This document shows positions 8,572 through 17,051 of a stretch of DNA of 64,000 bases, one piece after another. The position numbers and the translations under genes are program-made. Numbering within the stretch: the first letter of the stretch is position 1; every line of letters begins with the position of its first letter. The notes beneath the pieces were generated by a model that was not told the DNA's origin, did no database searches, and saw only the letters and a list, made by a program, of their open reading frames with translations. The stretch is taken from NCBI RefSeq assembly GCF_030408635.1, contig NZ_CP047198.1, positions 496,001-560,000 on the forward strand. The letters run 5' to 3'. The DNA comes from Corynebacterium coyleae. Lineage in GTDB: Bacteria; Actinomycetota; Actinomycetes; Mycobacteriales; Mycobacteriaceae.

Positions 8572-9450
8572 GTGACTGCGATCAAACTGGACGGAAAACT
8601 CTACCGCGAGGAGATTTTCGCGGACCTGCGCGAGCGCGTAGCGCGACTGAAGGAACAGGGGGTGAACCCGGGGCTGGCGACGGTGCTTGTCGGCGAAGAT
8701 CCCGCTAGCCAGAACTACGTGCGTATGAAGCACAAGGACTGCGAAGAGCTCGGCATTGCCTCGATTCAGAAGCATCTGCCTTCGGAGACCACCCAAGAGG
8801 AGCTCGAGGCGGTTATCGACGAGCTCAACCGCGACGATTCCGTCACCGGCTACATCGTCCAGTTGCCGCTGCCGAAGCACCTGGATGAGAACCGGATCCT
8901 GGAGTTGATCGACCCGGACAAGGACGCCGACGGCCTCCACCCGGTCAACCTGGGCAAACTCGTCCTCAACGAGCCGGCGCCGCTGCCGTGCACCCCGAAT
9001 GGCTCCATCAAGCTACTCGAACGCTTCGGGGTGGACCTCAACGGTGCGATCGTGTGCGTCATCGGCCGCGGCGTGACCGTGGGGCGCCCGATCTCGCTGA
9101 TGCTGACCTCTCGCGATGTCAACGCCACCACCGTGCTGTGCCACACCGGCACCAAGGATCTCGCCGCGGAGACTCGCCGCGCGGACGTGATCATCGCTGC
9201 CGCTGGCAAGCCGCACATGATCACCGCCGACATGATCAAGGAAGGCGCGGCGCTTCTCGACGTCGGCGTCTCCCGCGTCGATGGCAAAACCGTCGGCGAC
9301 CTTCACCCCGACGTGTGGGAGAAGGCCGGTTGGGTCTCCCCGAACCCGGGCGGTGTCGGCCCGATGACGCGCACGTTCCTGGTGCGCAACATCGTCGAAA
9401 GCGCCGAGCGCCAAGCCGGCGTGAACCAGCAAGCAAACCAGGACGCGTAA
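8572..9450 (+). CDS. folD: Bifunctional methylenetetrahydrofolate dehydrogenase/cyclohydrolase FolD
   Basis: Interconverts 5,10-methylene-, methenyl- and 10-formyl-tetrahydrofolate with NADP; supplies one-carbon units for purines and methionine. 292 residues from the GTG at 8572. The frame is open further upstream, but the leaderless promoter and the family start ([18 protein letters not shown]) fix this codon. Signatures: [23 protein letters not shown] with the catalytic lysine, [24 protein letters not shown], and the Rossmann motif [16 protein letters not shown]. The last part has [15 protein letters not shown]. Followed after 4 nt by a DUF3017 gene. Confidence 0.95.
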   Translation: MTAIKLDGKLYREEIFADLRERVARLKEQGVNPGLATVLVGEDPASQNYVRMKHKDCEELGIASIQKHLPSETTQEELEAVIDELNRDDSVTGYIVQLPLPKHLDENRILELIDPDKDADGLHPVNLGKLVLNEPAPLPCTPNGSIKLLERFGVDLNGAIVCVIGRGVTVGRPISLMLTSRDVNATTVLCHTGTKDLAAETRRADVIIAAAGKPHMITADMIKEGAALLDVGVSRVDGKTVGDLHPDVWEKAGWVSPNPGGVGPMTRTFLVRNIVESAERQAGVNQQANQDA

Positions 9451-9454
9451 CAAC

Positions 9455-9817
9455 GTGGGAAGCACCCGCATCCAGCTCCCCGGCACCTCGCTACCACCGG
9501 GGTTGACGCTGGATAACCCTCACGACCGCGGCAACGCCCCGTCACGCCTGCCATTGTGGGCGCAGCGCACCGGGGTTGCCGTGTTTGTCGTCGGGTTTGT
9601 GCTCTCTGGCATCTTCGCCGCCACCGAGCACTGGCGTCGCGCCACGTTCACCCTTGGCGCGGCCCTGCTGTGGCTCACGCTGGTGCGCTTGACCTGCGAC
9701 TCCAAAGTAATCGGTCTGGTTGCGGTGCGTTCCAAGCGTTTCGACGCCACGTTCACCACCGCCCTCGGCGCCACCATGATGTGGCTGTCCTGGTCGGTGG
9801 ACGCGCTGGGGTCTTAA
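9455..9817 (+). CDS. DUF3017 family membrane protein
   Basis: 120 residues from a GTG 4 nt after the folD stop. A polar, proline-rich N-terminus of about 38 residues precedes three hydrophobic helices (GVAVFVVGFVLSGIFAA, ATFTLGAALLWLTLVRL, FTTALGATMMWLSWSV). A small DUF3017 protein directly after folD is a conserved arrangement in Corynebacterium and relatives. Role unknown; co-transcription with folD is very likely. Confidence 0.8.
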   Translation: MGSTRIQLPGTSLPPGLTLDNPHDRGNAPSRLPLWAQRTGVAVFVVGFVLSGIFAATEHWRRATFTLGAALLWLTLVRLTCDSKVIGLVAVRSKRFDATFTTALGATMMWLSWSVDALGS

Positions 9818-9820
9818 CCC

Positions 9821-10957
9821 CTAGATCGCGTAGTCGCCGTAGCGTGACGCGATCTCGCGGGCGGGCGGGATTTCGTGGGTGAGTTTGATGAAGTTGCGCA
9901 GGATCCGGTCCATCTGGCGTGCCTCCACGAGGAAGGCGTCGTGGCCGACGGGGGAGGACAACTTCGACATGGCTAGCAGGTTGCCCAGGTTTCGGGAGAT
10001 GTGTTCCTGCTGGTGGTAGGGGTACAAAATGTCGGTGTCGACGCCGACGATCATCGTCGGCACGGTTGAGGATGCCAACGCCTTGTTCAGCCCGCCGCGG
10101 CCCCGGCCGATGTCGTGGCGGTTGAGGGCTTCGGTGAGGGTGACGTAGCAGGCGGCGTCGAAACGCTCGGTGAGTTTCTTGCCCTGGTGCTCCAGATAGG
10201 ACTGGACGGCGAAGCGCTGGTCGTCTTGGCGGAATGGTCCGAGTGGGTTTTCGCCGGTTTGGGCGGAGGTGCCGAAGCGCTCGTCGATTTCCAGCTCGCC
10301 ACGGTAGGTCAGGTGGGCGATCCTGCGCGCGGCGGCGAGCCCGGCATCCGGCGACTGGCCGGTGCCGTGGTAGTCGCCACCCTGCCAGGCTGGGTCCTGG
10401 GTGATCGAGGTGATCTGCGCGGTTTGGATACCGATTTGCCAGGCGCTTGCCCGGGCAGACACCGCCAGCACCAGCGCGTAATCGGCCTGCTCGGGGTAGA
10501 GCAGCGTCCACTCCAGAGTGCGTGCACCGCCCATGGATCCACCGATGACCGCGTGGACGCGCCCAATGCCGAGACGGTCAAGGAAGGCGTGCTCGGCGTG
10601 CACCATGTCGCGGATCGTGATGGCGGGGAAGCGCGATCCCCACACGCCGCCGTCCGGGTGCTCGCTCGCGGGGCCGGTGGAGCCGTAACACGAACCGAGT
10701 GCGTTCGTGCAGATCACGCACCACTCGTCGGTGTCTAGCGCTTTGCCGGGGCCGATGGCTTCGGACCACCAGTCGGCGGCGTCACTGTCGCCGGTCAATG
10801 CGTGTTCGACGAGGATCACGTTGTTGACGCCGTTGGGGTCGCCTTGCAGTGCGCCCCATCGTCGATAAGCAATGCGCGTATCCGCGATCACCTCGCCGGC
10901 TTCAGTGACAACATCGCCGATGGCGACCGTGGCGAGCTGCCCTTCGGGAGCCAGCAT
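9821..10957 (-). CDS. metX: Homoserine O-acetyltransferase MetX
   Basis: Alpha/beta-hydrolase-fold enzyme that makes O-acetyl-L-homoserine from acetyl-CoA and homoserine, the first committed step to methionine. 378 residues. Oxyanion and nucleophile motifs are clear: the N-terminal LVEHALTGDSDAADWW and VIGGSMGGARTLEW with nucleophile S141; the late aspartate and histidine lie in IVGVDTDILYPYHQQ and SPVGHDAFLVE. ATG 10957 directly abuts the metY stop (TAA at 10960-10958), so metY-metX is an operon under the McbR-like boxes upstream of metY. Confidence 0.96.
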   Translation of the reverse strand: MLAPEGQLATVAIGDVVTEAGEVIADTRIAYRRWGALQGDPNGVNNVILVEHALTGDSDAADWWSEAIGPGKALDTDEWCVICTNALGSCYGSTGPASEHPDGGVWGSRFPAITIRDMVHAEHAFLDRLGIGRVHAVIGGSMGGARTLEWTLLYPEQADYALVLAVSARASAWQIGIQTAQITSITQDPAWQGGDYHGTGQSPDAGLAAARRIAHLTYRGELEIDERFGTSAQTGENPLGPFRQDDQRFAVQSYLEHQGKKLTERFDAACYVTLTEALNRHDIGRGRGGLNKALASSTVPTMIVGVDTDILYPYHQQEHISRNLGNLLAMSKLSSPVGHDAFLVEARQMDRILRNFIKLTHEIPPAREIASRYGDYAI

Positions 10958-12280
10958 TTAGACCGCCGCGAAACCGCGCTCGAGGTCCGCAATAATGTCC
11001 TCGACATCCTCGATGCCGACAGACAAACGCACCGTGGCCTGCGTAATACCAGCGCGGGCAAGACCCGCAGCGTCCGACTGGGAGTGCGTGGTCGACGCCG
11101 GGTGCACCACAAGCGAGCGCACGTCGCCGATGTTGGCCAGGTTGGAGTGCAGCTTCAGCGCGTCGATGAACTTCCACGCGTTCGTCTTGTCATCCTGATC
11201 GCCCGCGATGTCGAAGGAGAGCACCGAGCCGGTGTACTTCAGGCCCAACTTGTCCTTCGTCGCCTTGTACGGCGAGTCGTCCAGGCCTGCGTAGTTGACC
11301 TTGGCCACCTTGTCGTGGCCCGCCAGGAACTCCGCCACCTTCAGCGCGTTCGCATTGTGCTTTTCCACGCGAAGCGCCAACGTATCAATACCCTGCAGCG
11401 CAACCCACGCGTTGAACGGCGAAATCGCCGCACCCGTGTCACGCAGCAAACCGGCGCGGGCACGCAGAGCGAACGCCGGGGCGCCCAGGTCCGCGTACTT
11501 CAGGCCGTGGTACGCCGGATCCGGGGTGGTAAACAGTGGGAAGACGTCCTTGCCGTCGCGCTGGACGGTCCAGTCGAACTTGCCGCCGTCGATAATCGCG
11601 CCGCCAATCGCAGCACCGTTGCCGGTATAGAACTTCGTCGTGGACACGACCACGATGTCCGCACCCAACTCCAGCGGCTTGACCAGAGCGGCAGTCGCCA
11701 TCGTGTTATCGACGATCAACGGCACCTGATTGTTATGGGCCACCTCTGCAATGGCCGGGATGTCTAGCACGTCCGCGATCGGGTTGCCGAACGTCTCGCC
11801 ATAAAACGCCCGTGTGTTCGGCTGGACGGCAGCCTGCCAGCTTGCCGGGTCGTCCGGGTTTTCCACGAAGGTGAACTCAATGCCCAACTTTGGCAGCGTG
11901 TGCTGGAACAGCGTCTCGGTGCCGCCGTAGAGGCGTGGGGAGGTAACAACGTGGTCGCCCGCCTGCGCCAAAGTGAGAATCGCGGCAGTCTCCGCAGCCA
12001 TGCCGGACGCGAACGCCGTGGCAGCCACGCCGCCCTCCAGCGACGCCACGCGATCCTCTAGTGCCTGCTGCGTCGGGTTGGTCAGGCGGGTGTAAATCGG
12101 GCCTGCATCCGAGAGGTTAAAGCGGTTCGCCGCGTGCTGGGCATCGTCGAACACGTAGCTGGTGGTCATGTAAATCGGCTGGTTACGCGCGCCGTAGTCC
12201 TGGTCGACCTGCTGGCCAGCATGGATCGAGCGCGTACCAAAGGACCATTCTTGTGCGTTGGAGTTGTCGTAGTTTCCCAT
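10958..12280 (-). CDS. metY: O-acetylhomoserine sulfhydrylase MetY
   Basis: PLP enzyme that converts O-acetylhomoserine and sulfide to homocysteine (direct sulfhydrylation). 440 residues from the ATG at 12280 (MGNYDNSNAQEWSFGTRSIH); the frame runs on upstream, but the -10 box TACATT ends 7 nt before this ATG. Cys/Met-metabolism family marks: TRLTNPTQQALEDRVASLEGG, and the PLP lysine K216 in VVVSTTKFYTGNG. Length and start fit corynebacterial MetY. metX follows without a gap. Confidence 0.95.
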   Translation of the reverse strand: MGNYDNSNAQEWSFGTRSIHAGQQVDQDYGARNQPIYMTTSYVFDDAQHAANRFNLSDAGPIYTRLTNPTQQALEDRVASLEGGVAATAFASGMAAETAAILTLAQAGDHVVTSPRLYGGTETLFQHTLPKLGIEFTFVENPDDPASWQAAVQPNTRAFYGETFGNPIADVLDIPAIAEVAHNNQVPLIVDNTMATAALVKPLELGADIVVVSTTKFYTGNGAAIGGAIIDGGKFDWTVQRDGKDVFPLFTTPDPAYHGLKYADLGAPAFALRARAGLLRDTGAAISPFNAWVALQGIDTLALRVEKHNANALKVAEFLAGHDKVAKVNYAGLDDSPYKATKDKLGLKYTGSVLSFDIAGDQDDKTNAWKFIDALKLHSNLANIGDVRSLVVHPASTTHSQSDAAGLARAGITQATVRLSVGIEDVEDIIADLERGFAAV

Positions 12281-12287
12281 GCGTCGC

Positions 12288-12329
12288 AATGTAGCCCGCT
12301 TGGTCTGTAGTTGTGTACCAAGCGGTCTA
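12288..12329 (-). promoter_or_regulatory. Leaderless metY promoter with two McbR-type boxes
   Basis: The -10 TACATT (12293-12288, minus) ends 7 nt before the metY ATG. Two boxes near the C. glutamicum McbR consensus TAGAC-N6-GTCTA lie here: TAGCC-N6-GTCTG (12292-12307), which overlaps the -10, and TGTAC-N6-GTCTA (12314-12329). The arrangement also forms a perfect 9-bp inverted repeat, CCGCTTGGT (12296-12304) and ACCAAGCGG (12317-12325). Repression by McbR-SAH is inferred. Confidence 0.6.
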
Positions 12330-12486
12330 TTTTGCGAGTTGAGGGGCTGAATAAAAATAGTGCAAATATCCCAGCTCGCGATCGTTCGACCTCCGATGCC
12401 GAGACAGGGGAGTAGAACTTGGCTACGTTTACTAAGCACGTCGCGCCCGTGACGTCTTAGTCGCGCCGTAGTTGAAGGAAGCCTCC
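12330..12486 (+). other. Intergenic region upstream of ppc with a leader stem-loop
   Basis: No gene seen. Near the ppc start an imperfect inverted repeat, CTAAGCACGTC (12432-12442) and GACGTCTTAG (12451-12460), could fold with an 8-nt loop. An AT-rich patch (AATAAAAATAGTGCAAATA, near 12349-12368) may belong to the promoter; I could not fix a convincing -10. Confidence 0.35.
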
Positions 12487-15135
12487 GTGTCTGCTCAGCC
12501 TGCCGATCACGTCCGTGAAGACATCCGACTCCTAGGCCGGGTACTCGGCCGCGTGCTTGCCGAGCAGGAAGGGCAGGAGATCTTCGACCTGGTCGAATCC
12601 ACCCGCCGCACCGCCTTTGACATCGCCCACGGGGACGCCACCCCGGAAGACCTGCTCGCAGTCTTCCGCGATATGGACATCCCCAAAGTGAACCTCGTCG
12701 CACGCGCATTTAGCCACTTCGCGCTGCTGGCTAACTTGGTTGAGGATCTTGACGACGAGAAGGCCGCCGCACCGGTCTCGCTACGCACAAGCTTCGCGCA
12801 CCTGAAAGACAGCGGCGTGGAGGCAGACAAGGTCGCCGACCTTATCGCCGGGGCGCAGGTCTCTCCGGTGCTCACTGCGCACCCGACTGAGACCCGTCGC
12901 CGCACCGTCTTCGACACCCAGACCCACATCAAGCGCTTGCTGAGTGAACTCCACGCTGGTGCCGACCCGGCAGCCATCGAACGCGAGATGGAGCTGCGCA
13001 TGACCCTGATGTGGCAGACCGCGCTGATCCGCATCGCCCGCCCGCGTCTTGAGGACGAGATTGACGTCGGCCTGCGCTATTACAAGCTCTCCCTGCTTGA
13101 GCAGATCCCGGCGATCAACCGCGCAATCCGCTACGAACTTCGCGACACCTTTGGCCGCGACCTCGCCCTCACCCCCGTGATGCGCCCGGGTTCCTGGATC
13201 GGCGGCGACCATGACGGCAACCCGTACGTGAATGCCGAAACGCTCACGTATGCCACCCGCCAAGCCGCCGATACTGTGCTCAGCTACTACATCGATGAGC
13301 TGGGTGAGTTGGAGCGCGAGCTGTCGCTTTCAGACCGCTATTCCACCTGCTCGGAGGAGCTTTCCCGGCTTGCGGATGCCGCCAACAACACCGCCGAGTC
13401 CCGCGTCGATGAGCCCTACCGCCGGGCCATTTTTGGCATCCGCCACCGTGTCGTCGCTACGCGCGAGTTGCTCGCTGGCTCGGTGACCACGGGCTCGCCG
13501 TATGCGGACCCCGGCGAGCTGCTTGCAGACCTGGACGTGATCGACGACTCCCTGCGTGCGCACGGCGGCGCAATCATTGCCGATGACCGGCTGGGCCGCC
13601 TGCGCTCCGCCGTGACCACCTTCGGCTTCCACCTGTACACGCTTGACCTGCGCCAAAACTCCGAATCCTTTGAAAAAGTCGTGACCGAAGTGCTTGCGGT
13701 TGCCGGCGTGTGCGATAACTACGCCGCGCTTGCTGAAGAGGACCGCGTGGAGTTACTCGTCGAGGAGCTGCGCACCCCGCGTCCGCTGCTGCGCGCCGAA
13801 GCACTGCTTAGCGACGACACCCGCAAGGAAATGGGCATCCTCACCGCCGCCGCCCGCGCTGTCCGGGACTTGGGCCAGGGGGCGATCGCGCAGTGCATTA
13901 TCGCCATGACCGGTGCGGTCTCCGACATTTTGGAGCCCATGGTCCTGCTCAAAGAGGTCGGCCTGAGCGACGTCAACGTCGTCCCGCTGTTTGAAACCAT
14001 CGAGGACCTCGCACACGGCGCCAGCATCCTCGAAGATCTCTGGTCGCTGCCGTTCTATCGCGAACATCTGCGCGCCCGCGGTGACATCCAGGAGGTCATG
14101 CTCGGCTACTCCGACTCCAACAAGGACGGCGGCTACCTGCAAGCGAACTGGGCGCTTTACGACGCCGAACTCGCCCTGGTTGAACTCTGCAACCGGCACG
14201 GCATCCGCCTTCGACTCGCGCACGGCCGCGGCGGGGCAGTCGGCCGCGGCGGCGGGCCCACCTACGATGCCATCCTGGCTCAGCCCAAGGGCGCCGTCGA
14301 CGGCTCCATCCGCATCACCGAGCAGGGCGAGATCATCTCCGCCAAGTACGGATCGCCAGAGACCGCCCGCCGCCACCTCGAAGCCTTCGTCGCCGGCACC
14401 CTGGAGGCATCCTTCCTGGATACCGAACCTATCGACGACCCGACCCGCGCCTACGACATCATGCGTGCGCTTGCCGCCTACTCCGGCGAAAAGTACAACG
14501 AGCTCATCGGCGACCCCGGGTTCATTGACTACTTCACCCAATCCACCCCGCTGCACGAGATCGGCGAGCTCAACCTCGGCTCTCGCCCGGCGTCCCGCAA
14601 ACAGACCACCGCGATTTCCGACCTGCGCGCCATCCCCTGGGTGCTGTCCTGGGCGCAGTCGCACACCAATGTGCCTGGCTGGTTCGGCGTCGGTACTGCA
14701 GTCGAGCGCTGGGCTGGGGAAGACGAAGACCGCTGGGATGACCTGCGCGAACTCTACCGTGACTGGCCGTTCTTCCGCTCCGTGCTGTCCAACATGGCCC
14801 AAGTCATGGCGAAGGCCGAGCTGTCGCTGGCCCGCCTCTACGCCGACCTAGTGGAGGACCGCGAGGTAGCCGAGCGCATCTACTCCCTTATCGCCGATGA
14901 ATTCGAGCGCACCAAGCAGGTCTACTTCCGTATCACCGGGCATACGGACCTTGTTGCCGAGAACCAGCGCCAGGCCCGATCCCTAAAACGTCGCTACCCC
15001 TACCTGCTGCCGCTCAACGCGGTCCAGCTTGAGCTGCTGCGCCGCTACCGCGCCGGCGACGAGGCCTTCCTCGTCCCGAAGACGATCCAGGTCACCATGA
15101 ACGGGCTGGCCACCGCACTGCGCAACGCAGGGTAG
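12487..15135 (+). CDS. ppc: Phosphoenolpyruvate carboxylase
   Basis: Anaplerotic enzyme that fixes bicarbonate onto PEP to give oxaloacetate. 882 residues from the GTG at 12487; GAAGGAAG lies 5 nt before it, which is why it is preferred to the in-frame TTG at 12472. All active-site blocks are present: VLTAHPTETRRRT with the catalytic histidine, GYSDSNKDGGYLQANW, the glycine-rich loop AHGRGGAVGRGGGPTY, ITEQGEIISAKYG, GSRPASRK, and the C-terminal inhibitor-binding NG end (TALRNAG). Complements the pyruvate carboxylase at the other end of the window. Confidence 0.97.
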   Translation: MSAQPADHVREDIRLLGRVLGRVLAEQEGQEIFDLVESTRRTAFDIAHGDATPEDLLAVFRDMDIPKVNLVARAFSHFALLANLVEDLDDEKAAAPVSLRTSFAHLKDSGVEADKVADLIAGAQVSPVLTAHPTETRRRTVFDTQTHIKRLLSELHAGADPAAIEREMELRMTLMWQTALIRIARPRLEDEIDVGLRYYKLSLLEQIPAINRAIRYELRDTFGRDLALTPVMRPGSWIGGDHDGNPYVNAETLTYATRQAADTVLSYYIDELGELERELSLSDRYSTCSEELSRLADAANNTAESRVDEPYRRAIFGIRHRVVATRELLAGSVTTGSPYADPGELLADLDVIDDSLRAHGGAIIADDRLGRLRSAVTTFGFHLYTLDLRQNSESFEKVVTEVLAVAGVCDNYAALAEEDRVELLVEELRTPRPLLRAEALLSDDTRKEMGILTAAARAVRDLGQGAIAQCIIAMTGAVSDILEPMVLLKEVGLSDVNVVPLFETIEDLAHGASILEDLWSLPFYREHLRARGDIQEVMLGYSDSNKDGGYLQANWALYDAELALVELCNRHGIRLRLAHGRGGAVGRGGGPTYDAILAQPKGAVDGSIRITEQGEIISAKYGSPETARRHLEAFVAGTLEASFLDTEPIDDPTRAYDIMRALAAYSGEKYNELIGDPGFIDYFTQSTPLHEIGELNLGSRPASRKQTTAISDLRAIPWVLSWAQSHTNVPGWFGVGTAVERWAGEDEDRWDDLRELYRDWPFFRSVLSNMAQVMAKAELSLARLYADLVEDREVAERIYSLIADEFERTKQVYFRITGHTDLVAENQRQARSLKRRYPYLLPLNAVQLELLRRYRAGDEAFLVPKTIQVTMNGLATALRNAG

Positions 15136-15153
15136 ATCCCCCTACAATCCGCA

Positions 15154-15256
15154 CCAGAAGCAAGAAACAGGCAAGAAAACGTTTCTTCAGGTAGGGGAGT
15201 TTTTGGGGTGGTTTTGGGGCTGTTTTGGAATCTTGTTCCGGTTACGGAGCAAGAAA
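15154..15256. repeat. Direct repeat, copy 1 (103 bp), flanking the AlbA_2 gene
   Basis: Begins CCAGAAGCAAGAAACAGGC and ends CGGAGCAAGAAA. It aligns along its whole length with 16751-16852, with about a dozen mismatches and one small indel. Each copy contains three GCAAGAAA-type elements. This copy starts 2 bp after the end of the 15258 stop codon, on its downstream side. Confidence 0.9.
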
Positions 15257-15257
15257 A

Positions 15258-16736
15258 CTATTCGGCCCAGAAAGGGACATAGCGGCGGTTGCGTGCTCCA
15301 GCATCCGGGTCGTAGAGCCGGATAAGGCCTTTGTCTACCGTGGCGTTAATGAGACGGCTCGCCTGGGAGGCCTGCGAATCTTTGAGTCCGAAGCGATGCC
15401 GTATCGATGCGTTAGTAACGGCGCGGCTGTCCAGAAATCCGAGGCACGCATGCTGGTAGACGGCTTCAATCTTTTCGTCCGTAGTCATCAGGTTGAAGGG
15501 GCGGTAGGCGCTCAATGTGACGGTTGTTGTGCCGTTTGTACGAGTAAGTGCTGGTGGAAAGTGCTCTGCCTCCAATGATGCAACAATCTTGTCCCAGCCG
15601 CTTCCACGTTGCTCGACGAAGTGCGCGAGGCGAAGCGCTTCGCCGAGGTGCGCATTACGAGTTGTAGAAGCCGAGTCAATAAAACGTTGGGGGTCGACCA
15701 ATGGCGTACCGGGATTGGTCACTTCAACGCGGTCACTGAAAATCTCAACAGTCAAGTACTGACCGCGCTGTTCCAGGTCCTGGTGCATGAGCGCATTCGC
15801 AAATACTTCGCGAAATGCCACCGTAGGCAGCAGCGGGGTTTCAATTCGGCGTCCGCTTGGATCGATAGTCTCTCCGCCGGGGCTCAGTGTGTTAACCAAG
15901 GTCACGATCTGGCTAAACGATGCGGCGTATCCATCGTCAAACTCCCACTCTCGTTGCAGTTGTGTCCTTGATGTGTCACTGAAGTGCATCACCCGTGGGG
16001 CTAAACCGGCGAGGTGTGGGAAGTCTTTGAGCGAGCGTGCGTACATCAGAGCGGACCAGGCCGGGATGCACCAGCCCAATTCGTGGGAATATGTAATCGC
16101 TTCCGCTGCTCGCATTGTCTCGATGAGGGCACTGCCAACATTGCGTGGTAGCTCTGGTCGGTTGGTAAAGAATGCGTCGGGGGAAAGTAGGTCGGTGACC
16201 TCTTCGGGCTCGAGGCCTTCCGCGGCGTTGCTGGTTTCAAACTCGAATTGGTTGAGCTTTCTCCACAACTCGCGTTCGCGATCTGGGAAGTCCATCAAGT
16301 TTTTGGTGTAGCTACCCTGTCGGAAGTAGCGAGTTCCGTCATAGGCGTAAGGGGCTGAGAGTGTAGCTGGAATCCGGAGGAGTACGACGGTTTTGCCTTC
16401 GATTGTGACCGACTCGAAGGAGATTGTCGGCGTGGGAGAGACTACACGCTGCAGCCAAGGGAAAAGGTCTTCGTTGCCCCGGCCTTTCGTAGTCTCCCAT
16501 TGGAACGAAGTGCCTACGATTTCATGAGCATCACTTACACCCCAGATCAGGTAGCCTGCTGGTTCGTCATGAAGGCGCGCTGAGTTGCCTAACGCGCACA
16601 CATACTTGGCGATCTCCGGACCGGTCGCAGCGTTGTTTTCCTTAAACTCCAGCCAGGGGAGTTCCGCAGGCAAATCGAGAAATCGTTGGATCCTGGCGAT
16701 GAGTTGAGGCTCCGACGTGGAATTAAGCGGTGACAT
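15258..16736 (-). CDS. AlbA_2 (Schlafen-type) domain / ATP-binding protein, COG2865-like
   Basis: 492 residues, start ATG 16736. The N-terminal third has the AlbA_2 fold marks: LPWLEFKENNA near residue 28, then EIAKYVCALGNSARLHDEPAGYL IWGVSD. The C-terminal half resembles the HATPase_c_4 domain of this family (EVFANALMHQDLEQRG, VEVTNPGTP, QRGSGWDKI), followed by a winged-helix-like end. Members are called putative transcriptional regulators or helicase-like proteins, and some lie in defence islands; the target is unknown. Flanked by two direct repeats, so it looks like a small acquired or duplicated islet. A -35 TTGCCT and -10 GATACT with 17-bp spacing overlap the upstream repeat. Confidence 0.78.
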   Translation of the reverse strand: MSPLNSTSEPQLIARIQRFLDLPAELPWLEFKENNAATGPEIAKYVCALGNSARLHDEPAGYLIWGVSDAHEIVGTSFQWETTKGRGNEDLFPWLQRVVSPTPTISFESVTIEGKTVVLLRIPATLSAPYAYDGTRYFRQGSYTKNLMDFPDRERELWRKLNQFEFETSNAAEGLEPEEVTDLLSPDAFFTNRPELPRNVGSALIETMRAAEAITYSHELGWCIPAWSALMYARSLKDFPHLAGLAPRVMHFSDTSRTQLQREWEFDDGYAASFSQIVTLVNTLSPGGETIDPSGRRIETPLLPTVAFREVFANALMHQDLEQRGQYLTVEIFSDRVEVTNPGTPLVDPQRFIDSASTTRNAHLGEALRLAHFVEQRGSGWDKIVASLEAEHFPPALTRTNGTTTVTLSAYRPFNLMTTDEKIEAVYQHACLGFLDSRAVTNASIRHRFGLKDSQASQASRLINATVDKGLIRLYDPDAGARNRRYVPFWAE

Positions 16737-16750
16737 GCCTCAAGTATCCC

Positions 16751-16852
16751 CCAGAAGCAAGAAACAGGCAAGAAAATATTTCTCCAGGTAGGAGAGTTTT
16801 TAGGGTGGTTTTAGGGCTGTTCTGGCACCTTTTCCGGGTGCGGAGCAAGAAA
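16751..16852. repeat. Direct repeat, copy 2 (102 bp), upstream of the AlbA_2 gene
   Basis: Aligns with 15154-15256. It starts 14 bp before the AlbA_2 ATG on that gene's upstream side and covers its likely promoter: on the minus strand TTTTCTTGCC and TTTCTTGCTT are tandem elements over the -35. This suggests the repeated unit is a promoter/operator region. Confidence 0.9.
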
Positions 16853-16933
16853 CGGTTTGGTTGCGATCGCAACCATGGGTGAACGCCGTCGCTACGCCAC
16901 GCCGGGAAAACCTTAAGTTTGTCTGGCAGGTGA

Positions 16934-16939
16934 TATATT
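16934..16939 (+). promoter_or_regulatory. Candidate -10 box of the bacteriocin cassette
   Basis: TATATT, the best -10 in the gap 16853-17051, would give a leader of about 105 nt before the precursor gene. No good -35 is seen. The rest of this gap shows no coding region longer than 20 codons with a plausible start. Confidence 0.4.
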
Positions 16940-17051
16940 GTGGGGCAAATCACAGAGTGGGCGCTCCTACTTGTAGCAACATAGATCTGACCACGATAAT
17001 TGCGATACCGCGATAGCCCACGCAGTTGAATATCGACAGATGGGAGGGACC

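Noticed and set aside
15154-16852. CRISPR array suggested by repeated GCAAGAAA elements
   Set aside because: Elements are too short, few, and irregularly spaced; no spacers of uniform length and no cas genes.
16853-17051. A missing signal-peptide exon of the bacteriocin precursor
   Set aside because: Read in three frames; stops are frequent and no start plus hydrophobic stretch can be joined to the 17052 frame without assuming several errors.
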